Positions 11,268 to 22,411 of a DNA stretch of 64,000 nucleotides are shown one piece after another (position 1 is the first letter of the stretch; the number at the start of each line of letters is the position of its first letter). The notes below the pieces were generated by a model. The model was not told where the DNA came from, ran no database searches, and worked only from the letters and a program-made list of their open reading frames with translations. Source of the stretch: Serripes groenlandicus (lineage: Eukaryota > Mollusca > Bivalvia > Cardiida > Cardiidae); NCBI GenBank assembly GCA_031761405.1, contig JASEVX010000005.1:38111489-38175488 (forward strand), written 5' to 3'. Both the position numbers and the translations under genes were made by a program.

Positions 11268-12863
11268 TTCAAATTGCCTTGGAATACAGGTTCACAAATT
11301 TTGATTTCAGGTATCGAAGTGTGCCAGGAGTCAATGTTTTGATTCCAGTCATCTTTCTCATCCGACCATGCACTAGGAGACTCAGTTTCCTGTCTCTCCA
11401 TGTCATCCAATGTCTGAAAACGATTAGTAATTTTAGGTTTAGAGTCACTAGCTCTATCTAAGTGGACATTAATTTTTCTAGGTTTTTGTTTCTCAAAGTC
11501 TTCAGAATCGGACTTTGAGTGTGATTTTGACTTGGGTTTGTTTTGTTGGTTTGGTTTAAGTGAAATAATTGAAGATTTATTCGTATCAGGTGATTTACTT
11601 GTATGTTTTGAATTATTTTTTATAACTTTAGAAGATTCCTTTCCTTTTGAAGAATCGATTTCTTTGGAAGTGGACTCAACTTCTTTAGGAGAAGACTCAA
11701 TTTCTCCAGAAGAAGATGATTTGATTTCTTTAGAAGAAGACTCAATTGTTTAGAAGAAGACTCAATTTGTTTAGAAGAAGACTCATTTTCTTTCGAAGAA
11801 TATGCAGTATTGCTACAGGTGTCTGTGTTCATTGATGGTAATGAAGAAAGGATAAAAGTAGAGGGCTGTTCATTTGACATAATTGCTTTTAACTGTAAAC
11901 TGATGTCAAGAAACATTTGAGATAGAACCTTCAAAAGGCGATGGCATGTAGTACATTCTTGTGAGGGTGGCGGTGTATTGACAACAGGCCTGATAGAAGT
12001 TGGTCTAGTTTTAGATGCGAAACTGTTGTCACCATTAAATCTAGCTGCAATGTTTTGTTGTTGAGCAACAATCCTCCTGGCCTCCACAAAACTAACATTT
12101 TGTTTATACTTTACATTAAGTATTTCTTTCTGTGAAAGCCAAAAATAACATTCCTTCGAACTTGCAGCATGATTTAGGCCACAGTTCGCACATTTAACAG
12201 TATTAGTACAGGCAGACAACTGGTGATCATTTCCAACAAAACTACACTTACTACAGACATAGGAACCATTACATTTACTCTCGTGGTCCCTTGCGTTGTT
12301 ATCGGTGACAATCAACCTTGACTATTTGGTAACCAATTTTGATTTCTTTTGGTAAATTTGGCGTATCAAAAGTAAAAATGTAAGTGTTGGTCAATATTTC
12401 AGACCCATCTCTGTACAATTTGATACGTTTCACATCTGTACTAGTACTACCATAACACCTTGACATTTCAAATTTTCAGTAATTTCTTCAGTTGTTTGAC
12501 AATTTGCAAGTTCCCTGCATCTTATGACACCCTTTGATGAATTTAGGAAAGGGTGAGCATATATGTTGACAGGTACTTCGAAAAATACTTTTTTATTTAA
12601 GAGATTTTCAGATTGAGTTTTTGAGGAAATTTCAACAAGTAAAGTACCGTCTTTTAAACTTTTGACTGATTTTGGAGTTCCAATAATAGATGATAATTGT
12701 TTCTCAATCACAAATGGAGAGAGCGTTGTAATGGTTTTGTTTTCATCTGTAGATTTAATAACTAAAAAACTGGGGAAAGTAGAACTATTAAAACGGTGAC
12801 TTTCGTTACGGAATCATCTGAAACATCAGACAGGGTACGTTTGGCTTTTTTTGGGGTGGCCAT
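11264..12863 (-). pseudogene. I-like element ORF1 (nucleic-acid-binding Gag-like protein)
   Basis: It starts MATPKKAKRTLSDVSDDS at 12863. After a frameshift near 12790 the frame 12711-12430 gives SPFVIEKQLSSIIGTPKSVK onward, an RRM-like region of these ORF1 proteins. Frame 12315-11620 has paired CCHC-type knuckles (CSKCSFVGNDHQLSAC, CANCGLNHAASSKEC) and then a Ser/Lys/Glu-rich tail. A further frameshift near 11660 leads to a charged C-terminus that stays open to the stop at 11266-11264. This protein would coat the element RNA. The stop overlaps the ORF2 start. Confidence 0.75.
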
Positions 12864-13453
12864 GTCAGCCTTGATAGTTTCATCGGTGGTGCCCTTCACC
12901 CGCCACGGAGCCCAACAAGGGGACGTATTCCGGGGATATCCATCTCGGTCTACGCCAAAATTACACCACCGGCATACTCGTCTAGAACAGACTAAATTGA
13001 GCAACTGATACTTCATGTGGTATCCGACCAAGCATGGACTACCATACGAAAGTGAGCGATCGTCAATTAAACATCTCTTTTAGCCGATTGACCCTGAAGC
13101 CACTGCCTTCTGATACACCTTACCTCAAATGTAAACGGGTACAAATATTTATGAAATAACATATTTCGTAAAAAGTTGTAACTAAATAAAGGGTATCAGG
13201 GCTAAACATGACCAGCCGATTGATCAGGGCGGGCCTTCCTGACCTCCCGTTTAACCCAACGCAAGGCCAAAGCAGTGTATTGCAGAATCAGAGTTTAAAA
13301 TTGCCATACTCCGACCCTACTCAACTACCAGGATCCCATCATCAGGCGACACGGGTTGCAGCTCACGGCAAACGAGCAGGCACAGTGGTGGATTTCTACC
13401 ACACTGTAGTGCGACAGCCGGGCTATTTCTAACCCCTCGCCCAGCTGGGGGGA

Positions 13454-13803
13454 ATTTATTTTTGAAAGAAAAAATATTTACAGATGGCAATGAGATGGCC
13501 GTACAGGCGGATTTATTTGTTAAAGCGAGAGGTGGGTGTAGGAATGTGGTATTATGTGGAAGTAAAGAAAAGGACCAGTTAACTAGAGGTTTCAGGTCTG
13601 ATACAGGACAAAAACAGGGTTCTAGTACGCAGAAGGTATGTAGTAGTTCATTCACACATTGGAAATGTAATTATTGTGGTGGTAATCATAGATCAGACGA
13701 TTGTAGAAAAAGGGGTAGTAGGCATAGGCCGGCTGCGGTAGACGATAAACTGGGGGGGGGGGGGGGGGGGGGGGGGACGATTTGCGACGGGTGGAGAAAC
13801 TAG
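13454..13803 (+). pseudogene. Ty3/gypsy gag, downstream piece with zinc knuckle
   Basis: It begins with the right copy of the target duplication and continues the gag frame (MAVQADLFVKARGG at 13494-13535). A CCHC-like knuckle CNYCGGNHRSDDC follows (CX2CX3HX4C, one residue short of the usual spacing). A run of 25 G residues at 13752-13776 lies in the frame. Counting the duplication once, the frame is continuous with the upstream piece. Confidence 0.7.
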
Positions 13804-14400
13804 AAATGTAAATGCAGGTTCATTTGAAAGGCATAGCCATAATCAAGGTTATCAATATTTCAAAGGAAGAGGAAAAGCCTCGAGGTCTGTATCGTGGCGG
13901 AATAAAGCGAACAGACAGTTCTAGTTATATATTTTTGTGTAACGATAGTTCGGAACAGCTAGGTGCATGTATGGAAAGAAATGGTCCTACAAGGGAAGGC
14001 ACAGTTAACGGAGTACAAGAAATGATGAGAGACACTGGTGCCACGTGCGTAGTTGTAAGGAAACAGTTACTACAGGAACACCAGTTTTTAGGTAAGTAAT
14101 CGTAAGTATATCGATGGGTCTGAGCATTATTTTCCAGTAGCAATGGTAGACGTGGAGACTCCATATTATGAGGGTACAACGGAGGCAGTATGTATAGACA
14201 CACCACTCTATGATTTAGTGGTAGGAAATATTGCAGGTGCGAAATGTCCCGAACCCGAAGATGTATCGAATGCAATGCAGACTCGATTGCAAACTCAACA
14301 GAGTTCGAAGCCATATAGGAAGTTACATGTTCCAGGTAAGATATTAGATGTATCGCAAGCAGCATTTTGCGACATGCAGATGACTGATGAAACTCAATGA
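13804..14400 (+). pseudogene. Ty3/gypsy protease and linker
   Basis: Two overlapping open stretches (13812-14099, 14143-14400). The first ends with MMRDTGATCVVVRK, the DTGA active site of a retroviral-type aspartic protease. The second has DLVVGNIAGAKCPEP and NAMQTRLQTQQSSKPYRKL, as in the protease-to-integrase linker of Gmr1-like elements. A stop at 14098-14100 separates the two. Confidence 0.65.
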
Positions 14401-14614
14401 AGTTGAAGTAATATTGACATACCAGTACGTAAAGGACTTGCGTAAGCGACTCGTAGAGACGTGTAAGATTGCACAGGACGAGTTAATTAAATCAAAGTGC
14501 AGACAGAAGTTATACTATAACAAGCGAGCAAAGAAAGGATTAATCAGAACCAATCCGGTTCAAGGATTATCCTATTTCATACCTGTCGGTGGCAACAGTA
14601 AACGAAGAGGTTAG
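14387..14614 (+). pseudogene. Ty3/gypsy integrase C-terminal tail
   Basis: The stretch encodes YQYVKDLRKRLVETCKIAQD then CRQKLYYNKRAKKG. A helix ending in xSxxRQKxYYDxxAK followed by a short beta region is the usual end of Ty3/gypsy integrases. The HHCC finger and DD35E core are absent, apparently by deletion near 14395. Its position before the RT decides the domain order of this element. Confidence 0.6.
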
Positions 14615-14624
14615 TAAGGTGTAA

Positions 14625-15000
14625 GAGTTAGGAGTGATAGAGCCTTCGAATGCACCGTTTTCGAGTCCTATAGTTTTGGTTAGGAAAAAGGACGGCACAG
14701 TTAGGTGCCAAACATCGAAGAGATATTCTCTAAGTTATCGAGGGCAAAGTATTGCACTAAAATTGATCTTAGTAAGGGTTATTGGCAGGTGCCGTTGACA
14801 GAGCAGGCGAATGATATGACCTCTTTTGAAACAACGACAGGTTTGTTTCGTTTTAACAAGATGCCTTTTGGTTTGGTTTGCGCGGCAAGTACTTTTTGTA
14901 GGTTAATGAGGAAAGTGATAAAGGGTTTAGATTATGTGGATAGTTTCATAGACTAAGACGACATATTAATCTTTACTGTTACATGGGAGGAACATATAAC
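14625..15000 (+). pseudogene. Ty3/gypsy reverse transcriptase
   Basis: It starts with LGVIEPSNAPFSSPIVLVRK. After a frame break, 14705-14956 gives YCTKIDLSKGYWQVPL (catalytic Asp of motif A) and FNKMPFGLVCAASTF (motif B). The active-site box is broken: six bases including TAA sit between the isoleucine-aspartate and the following DD at about 14950-14961, as if GAC had been duplicated around a stop. The copy therefore cannot polymerise. Confidence 0.8.
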
Positions 15001-15149
15001 AGCGTCATTGACAGGTATAATAGTTTGATGCCAGTACAGGGGAAGATAGAGGCACTACAGAAAGCAATTGCAGTACCTTTGACTGATATAACTAAGAAAG
15101 GCCAACCAAATAAGGTAGTATGGGGAGAATGTCAGGAAGTTTAGTAGGA

Positions 15150-15560
15150 CCTCCTATATTGAAGTTACCGGAGTTCGATAAGTCGTTCATCCTTAGAACA
15201 GATGCTTAAGATATTGGATTAGGGTCGGTATTGTTACAGGAATCAGAAATTACCAGTTGCTTATGCAAGCAAGAAGTTACTAGACAGGGAGAAAAACTAC
15301 TCAGTAATTGAAAAGGAGTGTCTAGATGTTATTTGGGGAGTTTCTAAATTTGTTCGGTAAGGAATTCATCTTAGGGACTGATCACCAGCCTCTTACTTAT
15401 TTAAATAAGTTTAAGATGGCGAATTCCAGACTGATGCGATGGGCGTAAGCTTTGCAGTTCTATAGAATGAGCATTCGAGCTAGTCCAGGTAGAGACAATG
15501 TAGGGGCAGATTATTTAAGTAGATTAGAGAGCAATGTGGATGAAGTAGTAAAAAGTTAGT
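15150..15560 (+). pseudogene. Ty3/gypsy RNase H
   Basis: In shifting frames: KLPEFDKSFILRTDA (first Asp), GLGSVLLQES, SVIEKECLDVIWG (catalytic Glu) and LGTDHQPLTYL (Asp), then GADYLSRLES. The order fits the Ty3 RNase H. Several frameshifts and stops make it inactive. Confidence 0.7.
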
Positions 15561-15693
15561 GAAATGAGTATTTCAGGCACATATTGAAGACATAAGAGCT
15601 GTGTATTCGTGTATATATATGAGTAATTAAATAGTACAGGGAACGTACCTGGTGTATTTTGTTTTAAAGACAAAGTGTAACCACTTTAACCTT

Positions 15694-15800
15694 AAGGGGG
15701 ACGTGTTTGTGTCAGAAGTGACCAAACGGGTATAATGTAAAAAAACAATTATGTAAACATGCAGACTGGTTCGATTACGGATGCTATCAAGCACGGAATT
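15694..15800 (+). promoter_or_regulatory. Polypurine tract and probable start of 3' LTR
   Basis: AAGGGGGA at 15694-15701 is followed by TGTTTGTGTCAG at 15704. A purine tract next to TG is where plus-strand DNA synthesis starts and the LTR begins. The LTR is cut off by the LINE that follows, so its length and end are unknown. Confidence 0.45.
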
Positions 15801-16976
15801 CTTATATAATGCGTTGAATATTTTAACAGATTTAAATGTGCCGAAAACCGACTTGATATGTGTTCAAAGAAAGCGTTTTATAAGAGATTAATTCGAAAGA
15901 AAAAAAGACTAAATGAACTCACTAAATGTCGGCAAATAGTTAATTTACGGCATTTAAAGCCAAAATATTTCGGACGACTGTTTAGTAAATACTAGTAATT
16001 CTATTAATTTAGAGGACTTTCATCAATATTTTTCTTCGTTACAAAATGATCTTGTCACTAAAAATGTAATGAAAATGATTTCAATGATACTTCTTTTAAC
16101 TTTGAAGATTTAAGCAAACCTATTACTGCTGCTGAGGTCGAAATATGATAATGATATTGTCAGTGATGCACCATACGGTTTTAGGTCGGCAGATCGATAT
16201 TTTTATATATTAAATGCCATAATCAACAAAGTTCTCATTGAAAAACGCAGATTATACTGTGGTTTTGTCGACTTAAAGAAGGCTTTTGACAGTGTTAATC
16301 ATTGCAATTTATGGTTTAAACTGTATAAGCTAGGAATTAATGGTAAGCTACTTATAATCATAAGAAATGTGAATGCTTCTGTGAACACATGTGCAAAGGG
16401 ATGTAACTCCTTTTCCGAATATTTTGAATGTGTAGTTTGTCTAAAGCAAGGAGATGTTCTCTCCCTGTTTTATTCTTTTTGTTCTTAGAAGATCTTGAAC
16501 TATTTTTACAGAATGACCCCTCATGGACTTATAACACTGACAAAATGTTAATAGTTATCATGTTATATTTCCGTCGTAGAGGCAAAACTAGACCGGATGA
16601 AAATTTAATTATCTGAGTACTGTTTTTAGCTACACCGGTTCTTTCAGGTTAAATCAGGATACAATTGTTGATAAAGGTCTGAAGGCACTAAATGTATTAA
16701 TGATTTACATAAGAAAGTATAAAATAAAACCTTCAATTCAATGTCAATTATTTGATTCTTTTGTAGGTTCTATCCTTAACTATGCATGTGTAGTTTGGGG
16801 TAAGGGTGCATTTAATAATATCAAAGAAAAATATTTAAAGTTTTGTAAGCGTGTTTTAAACGTTAAAAAGTCTAGTACACAAGGTATTTAACAATTTTGG
16901 TGTAACAGAATTGCATTACAAAACTCTATGGTCATATACAAGGATTTTAAAAGTTCGATTATTTTCGAAATATATA

Positions 16977-17952
16977 CTAACGGAAACTGAAAACTGTGCA
17001 TCGGGAAAATGTTTGTAATTTTGTTATTTCATAACATGGTACATATTTTAAACAACATACTAGTTTATCAATCTATCCTTTACATCATTACAAAAAGAAA
17101 TCACCAAAAATGTTACTCATTTAATCTTGGCATCGCGTCAAAGACTGGTGGGGTGAAATCCAAAGTCACAAACTCAATATCTGGTATGTCCGCTTTATGC
17201 ATTGATGACTGTACGTAACCTTCGTCTCATAGACTGTCTGAGCTGTCAAGGCTAAATCGTGACTCGTCCGTGAAGAGTACTTTCCCCCAATAGTCTACGG
17301 GTAAACATTATGCGAATTCGACAACATCCTAGGCGTGCAACACGGTGACGTCTTGTCAACACTGGACGTATTGCAGGACGTTGCGGGCGTATGTTAACGT
17401 GCAAACGGTTCCGAACAGTTCTTGCAGATTGGAAACTGTTACGAAGATGAGTGAGCCGAATATGGTTGTCTTGTAGACGTGACGTCACACGCGGTGCCCC
17501 AGGTCGAGGGTAGTTCCGAGTACTGCAGTGTGCTGGTAACATCTATACAGTGAACTTATAGTGTTCCTATGCACACCAAATTGTTGAGCGACCTCGTCTT
17601 GCTGCCTTCCAGCTTGCAGCATCCCGATGGCACGCAAACGCTGATTTTCGGTAAGCCGTGGCATCGTAACAATCCAACACAACAAAAACTTTCGATGTTT
17701 TTCCGATTGACTGAATCTTTAACAAATGTTTAATGCTTTTAAAAGAGTAAACTTTCGACTGTGTAAAGTGCGAGACCCAATGTAAACCGACGTCGTCAGC
17801 TACTGCACGAACCGCACGTGCGATTCGAGCGAAAAGTTGTACACAGGTTTCGCATAGCATATTGATAACGTGTACTAAATGTTATGATAATCAGAATGAT
17901 ATGTTAAAAAATATTCAAATTAAAGGCATGCACAGTTTTTAATTTCCGTTAG
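16977..17952 (-). mobile_element. Tc1-like element inserted in the LINE
   Basis: Inverted termini of about 27 bp (CTAACGGAAACTGAAAACTG at the left, nearly identical in complement at the right) are flanked by TA at 16975-16976 and 17953-17954. At 976 bp it is shorter than an active Tc1. LINE coding sequence can be read on both sides of it. Confidence 0.85.
17220..17664 (-). pseudogene. Tc1-like transposase, N-terminal half
   Basis: Start at 17664: MPRLTENQRLRAIGMLQAG, followed by EVAQQFGVHRNTISSLYR, the first helix-turn-helix. After a frameshift near 17500 come RTVRNRL and RPVLTRRHRVARL of the second DNA-binding domain, then VLFTDESRFSL at about 17290-17255, which carries the first catalytic Asp. 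The second Asp and the Glu are missing, so the protein is truncated and inactive. It would have bound the element termini and cut them. Confidence 0.75.
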
Positions 17953-18300
17953 TATATTTAGATGTTCTACCTTATAAGTTTAGAATTTCATTATCACGTC
18001 TACGGCTTTCTTCTCTAACACAACTGATATTGAAGATGAGTTTCATCCTGTTTTAATTTGTCCAATTTGCTTAAATTTTAGAAAGCGTTTCAGTAAGCCA
18101 TATTTCTACAAACGACCAAGTGTGCATAAATGTATCGAACTGATGCTATCTTCAAACATGTAAGTTATCAAGAACCTAGGAAAATATGTTTACGAAGCAC
18201 TTGCTTTGCGTAGTTCAAATAATAATTAATAAAGTGTACCTTGTTAAACTTTTATGAAACACCGTTTTGAAATTTAAGTAATAGCAATTGTTAAAAAATT

Positions 18301-18716
18301 AGATGTTTAGAACAAATATACTGCATGTAAGTTCAACCTCCATTTAATATCTTAGGGCGGATAATTCAAAAGATAGATATTTACTTTTTGTGTTCTGTAA
18401 TTTTCTTTTTTTACACATTCATATTATGTTATGTAAATATGTTTGTACGATGATGATCTGTATGTTACATCAAATCAATAAACTTATGTTCTGTTCTGTT
18501 TAAAAATTAGATGTTTAGAACAAATATACTGCATGTACGTTCAACCTCCATTTAAGATCTTAGGGAGGATAATTCAAGAGATAAATATTTACTTTTTGTG
18601 TTCTGTAATTTTCTTTTTTTACACATTCACGTATGTTATGTTATGTTAATATGTTTGTACGATGATGGTCTGTATTTTAGATCAAATCAATAAACTTATG
18701 TTCTGTCCTGCTTCTG
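18301..18716 (+). repeat. LINE 3' UTR duplicated in tandem (208-bp unit)
   Basis: Units starting at 18301 and 18509 share AGATGTTTAGAACAAATATA at the start and CAAATCAATAAACTTATGTT near the end, with only scattered differences. Duplicated 3' ends may arise during target-primed reverse transcription or later by slippage. Confidence 0.8.
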
Positions 18717-18724
18717 TAAATATG

Positions 18725-19187
18725 TTTTCCTGTAGGTTGTTACTATCATTGCTAGTTTTGATTAGCCTACTTGATATAAGTTTGTCTCGTCAACAACAAA
18801 AACATAAGCTTATGTAGTTGATAGTGTCTGGAAGGTCGTTTATAAAAATCAAGAACAGCACTTTACCTAGAACACTTCCCTGGCTTACACCGCTTGTTAC
18901 TTTTGCTCCGTTGCCAATCAGTAGGGCCTATAGCATTTGATGTCTTTCCTCTAGTAAGCTTTTTAACGTCTTTCACAGGTTACCGCATTCCTATATTCTA
19001 GAATTTGGCTAGTAGACGTTTGTGTGGCACCTTATCAAATGATCAACGATATTTATACTTTTGGGAATGTAATATAGCCTACGTTAGGATATTGCTTAGT
19101 GTAGAGACAAGGTTACAAGCCAATGTGTCATCAGAAAAAGGGTTAACTGGCAAAACAAAACATTTTCTCCTCTTCAACTACTTGTCA
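18725..19187 (-). pseudogene. CR1/jockey-type RT fragment
   Basis: On the minus strand: FDKVPHKRLLAKF (about 19045-19005), then after frame changes VTSGVSQGSVLGKVLFLIFI (the SQGSVLGPLLF motif B) and NDLPD (to about 18820). These are diagnostic of CR1/jockey-like reverse transcriptases. Only this central piece remains. The GATATC fold-back element is inserted just upstream of it. Confidence 0.7.
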
Positions 19188-19193
19188 GATTTC

Positions 19194-21318
19194 TATGAGC
19201 GCCGTTTTACTATTTATTCCTTATTTTTTGATATCAGGAATTCGATTTTTTGATATCAGAAAAATCATCTTTTGATATCAGAAAATGGATTTCTTGATAT
19301 CAAGAAATAAAGAGTATTTTCTGATATCAAAAAACAGATTTTCTGATATCAAAAATTCATTTTTTGATATCTGAACATCTATTTTTTGATATCAGGAATT
19401 CGAATTTCTGATATCAGAAAATATTCATTATTTTCTGATATCAAGAAATTAATTTCCTGATATCAAAAAATGATTTTCTGATATCATAAATCGAATTCCT
19501 GATATCAAAAAATATTCAAGAAATATGCTCTATGTTTCCTTATCAGATGATTTTCTGATATCAAGAATTCGAATTCCTGATATCAGAAAATGAATATTTG
19601 ATATCAGAAAATGTATTTCTTGATATCAGAAAATGTATTTCTTGATATCAGAAAATCGTCATTATTTTTTTATATCAAAAAATCGATTTTTTGATAAAAA
19701 AAAAATCATTTATATTTCTTGATATCAGAAATTCCATTTATTGATATCAGAAAATCATTTTTTGATGTCAAGAAATATGAGGCGCCGTTTTACTATTTAT
19801 CCCTTATTTTTTGATATCAAATATTCGAATTCCTGATATCAAAAAATCGAATTTTTGATATCAGAAAATCGATTTCTTGATATCAAGAAATAAAGAGTAT
19901 TTTTTGATATCAGAAAATCGATTTTTTGATATCAGAAAATGAATTTTTGATATCAGAAAATCAATTTTTTGATATCAGAAAATGAATATTTGATATCAGA
20001 AAATGTATTTCTTGATATCAGAAAATCGTCAGTATTTTTTGATATTAGAAAATAGATTATTTGATATCAGAAAATGGATTTCTCTTGATATCAGAAAATG
20101 ATTTTCTGATATCAAAAAATGGAATTTCTGATATCAAGAAATATAAATGATTTTCTGATATCAAGAAATCGAATTTTTGATATCAAAAAATACTGACGAT
20201 TTTCTGATATCAAGAAATACATTTTCTGATATCAAATATTCATTTTCTGATATCAGGAATTCGAATTCTTGATATCAAAAAATCATTTACATTTCTTGAT
20301 ATCAGAAATTCGATTTCTTGATATCAGAAAATCATTTTCTGATATCAAGAAATCCATTTTCTGATATCAAATAATCTATTTTCTGATATCAAAAAATACT
20401 GACGATTTTCTGATATCAAGAAATACATTTTCTGACATCAGGAATTCGAATTCTTGATATCAAAAAATCATCTGATAAGGTAAAATAGTATGAGGCGCCG
20501 TTTTACTATTTATCCCTTATTTTTTGATATCAGGAATTCGATTTTTTGATATCAGAAAATCATTTTTTGATATCAGAAAATCGATTTGTTGATATCAAGA
20601 AATAAGGAGTATTTTCTGATATCAGAAAATCGATTTTTTGACATCAGGAATTCGATTTTTTGATATCAGAAAATATTCATTATTTTCTGATATCAAGAAA
20701 TTGATTTCCTGATATCAAAAAATGATTTTCTGATATCAAAAAATCGAATTCCTGATATCAAAAAATATCAAGAAATATGCTCTATTTTATGAGGCGCCGT
20801 TTTACTAATCGAATTCCTGATGTCAAAAAATCGATTTTCTGATATCAAAAATTCATTTTTTGATATCAGAAAATCGATTTTTTGATATTAGAAAATACTC
20901 CTTATTTCTTGATATCAAGAAATCGATTTTCTGATATCAAAAAATGATTTTCTGATATCAAAAAATCGAATTCCTGATATCAAAAAATAAGGGATAAATA
21001 GTAAAACGGCGCCTCATAAGGAAATCCATTTTCTGATATCAAATAATCTATTTTCTGATATCAAAAAATACTGACGATTTTCTGATATCAACAAATACAT
21101 TTTCTGATATCAGGAATTCGAATTCTTGATATCAGAAAATCATCTGATAAGGAAAAATAGAGCATATTTCTTGATATTTTTTTATATCAGAAAATCTATT
21201 TTTTGATATAAGAAAATACTCTTTATTTCTTGATATCAAGAAAGCCATTTTCCTATATCAAAAAATCGAATTCCTGATATCAAAAAATAAGGAATAGATA
21301 GTAAAACGGCGCCTCATA
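19194..21318. mobile_element. GATATC-module fold-back element, 2125 bp
   Basis: The two ends are inverted: TATGAGCGCCGTTTTACTAT at the left, and a right end whose complement is TATGAGGCGCCGTTTTACTA. Both continue into a TATTCCTTATTTTTTGATATC-like sequence. The element is flanked by a perfect 6-bp repeat, GATTTC (19188-19193 and 21319-21324). The interior is almost entirely short modules of about 18-25 bp around the palindrome GATATC with TTTT/AAAA/GAAAAT arms, in both senses. Further copies of the terminal block lie at 19778, 20491 and 20791 (direct) and near 20987-21016 (inverted). There is no coding capacity. It may be a non-autonomous transposon; the superfamily is unknown. Confidence 0.7.
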
Positions 21319-21324
21319 GATTTC

Positions 21325-22411
21325 AAGATCAGTTGGTAGAAATGCTATTTTTTCAAATGGTGATGCGTTTATCGTGGTTGTGGTGATATTCCCTCTTACG
21401 CCATGGTCATGATCCGATCTACACTTTCATATCGGAAAGTAGGCATATGTTCACTCAGAGAGCGCGAGTGAAAATGTTAAAATTGTATCACTTCGAGTTG
21501 AAATATATTCCATATCCACTCAAAACAAACAAATTTTCTTTTTATTTTATGATAATTGATGATGAAATAATGGGAATATTTGGTGTCTACGTACCTGTTC
21601 ACACGCGGACGAATCTGTGTGAATGTAGTTGTTTACTACACAATGTCAGACAATAACAATAAGTCCGATTTGCTAAATTTATGGAATACGGAATTAAACA
21701 TGGGTATAGATAAGATAAGTTTTTTATCACATGACAATGCTTGTATCCGATCTAATAATATACCCATTACGTATTTCTTTATATAACGTGTGTAGTATGA
21801 CATGACCGGAAACTAGGAAAATGACGTCATACCTATATCACTCACAGTGTGGGTGATATGGCTTATATCTGACTGATATAACTCAGTATCTCATCGTTTA
21901 GCATTAAATCAAATCACACATGGCATAAAAGTGACTTAAATTGTATCAAAGAGCCTACTTATTTTTGGTATCAGGAAGTTATGGCCCAAACACTTATGGT
22001 CCTCTGCATTCATGGCCCATAATTAATTAACTGACAGAGTGGAAAACAGTGCATGAACAGGTCCGATTTTATTTGAACTCGTTATACACAGTTTTCAGAT
22101 AAAAAAAAACATCACCAATATATTTTATGATATTAAGGGAATAACTTTTTTTTTTTATATTTTCTACCTAAACTCTTCATTCACTGCTTTCAAATGCCAT
22201 TCAGAAAATCAGTTTGCAAGAAAATAAAACATAATAAATATTTATGGAGTAAAATATTTAAGAGCACATTTTTTAAATAAAATAAAACAACAAACCACCC
22301 TTCTGCTTTATTATAGTATGTTAATAAGTCATTCTAATGAACTCTGCTGATGCTGTTCTGACGGGGCAAAACCTATTAAATAGCTGATTTTTCTCAGGAG
22401 TTTGCTGGTTG
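21325..22411. other. Spacer without recognised gene
   Basis: Short ORFs at 21447-21786 overlap in two frames and show no motif. A few GGCCATAA-type phrases recur near 22010 and 24250. Nothing else seen. Confidence 0.4.

Larger units (their letters stand above)
7337..13453 (-). mobile_element. Full-length I/Nimb-like non-LTR retrotransposon
   Basis: The 6117-bp element lies on the minus strand and is flanked by the perfect 13-bp duplication ATTTATTTTTGAA (7324-7336 and 13454-13466). Order from its 5' end: a GC-rich 5' UTR (13453 to about 12864), ORF1 with an RRM-like part and CCHC knuckles, ORF2 with APE endonuclease, RT and RNase H, a 3' UTR, and a short CATT-repeat tail at 7337. A tetranucleotide tail rather than poly(A), plus an RNase H domain after the RT, are hallmarks of the I superfamily. 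Multiple frameshifts show it is no longer active. Insertion into gag makes it younger than the Ty3 element. Confidence 0.85.
7100..15800 (+). mobile_element. Ty3/gypsy retrotransposon, Gmr1-like order, split by a LINE
   Basis: Gag pieces lie on both sides of a 6.1-kb insertion (7337-13453). They are followed by zinc knuckle, protease, integrase C-terminal tail, reverse transcriptase, RNase H, a polypurine tract and what may be the start of the 3' LTR. The integrase tail lies upstream of the RT. That is unusual for Ty3/gypsy but is known in Gmr1-like elements of fish and invertebrates. The element is dead: it has stops, frameshifts, a missing integrase core and a damaged RT active site, and no 5' LTR was found. 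The order is seen; the clade name is inferred. Confidence 0.7.
15840..18716 (+). mobile_element. LINE (non-LTR) copy, 5'-truncated, carrying a Tc1 element
   Basis: It opens in the ORF2 linker (KRFIRD, KKRLNELTKCRQIVNLRHLKPK). The RT piece at 16150-16500 has APYGFRSADRYF and YCGFVDLKKAFDSVNH (motif A), and the C-terminal part is at 16640-16890. Coding resumes after a Tc1 insertion (17955-18190: DEFHPVLICPICLNFRKRF, NLGKYVYEALALR). The 3' UTR is duplicated. Frameshifts are frequent. The RT family is uncertain; the conserved strings are those of a common mollusc LINE. Confidence 0.7.

Noticed and set aside
13317..13655. Minus-strand 112-codon ORF
   Set aside because: It spans the 5' UTR of the I-like element and the gag junction, so it is not one unit.
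13925..14365. Minus-strand 146-codon ORF
   Set aside because: Shadow of the Ty3 protease and linker on the opposite strand.
19220..21310. CRISPR-like array in the GATATC region
   Set aside because: The repeats are palindromic and contiguous with no spacers of constant length, and the genome is eukaryotic.
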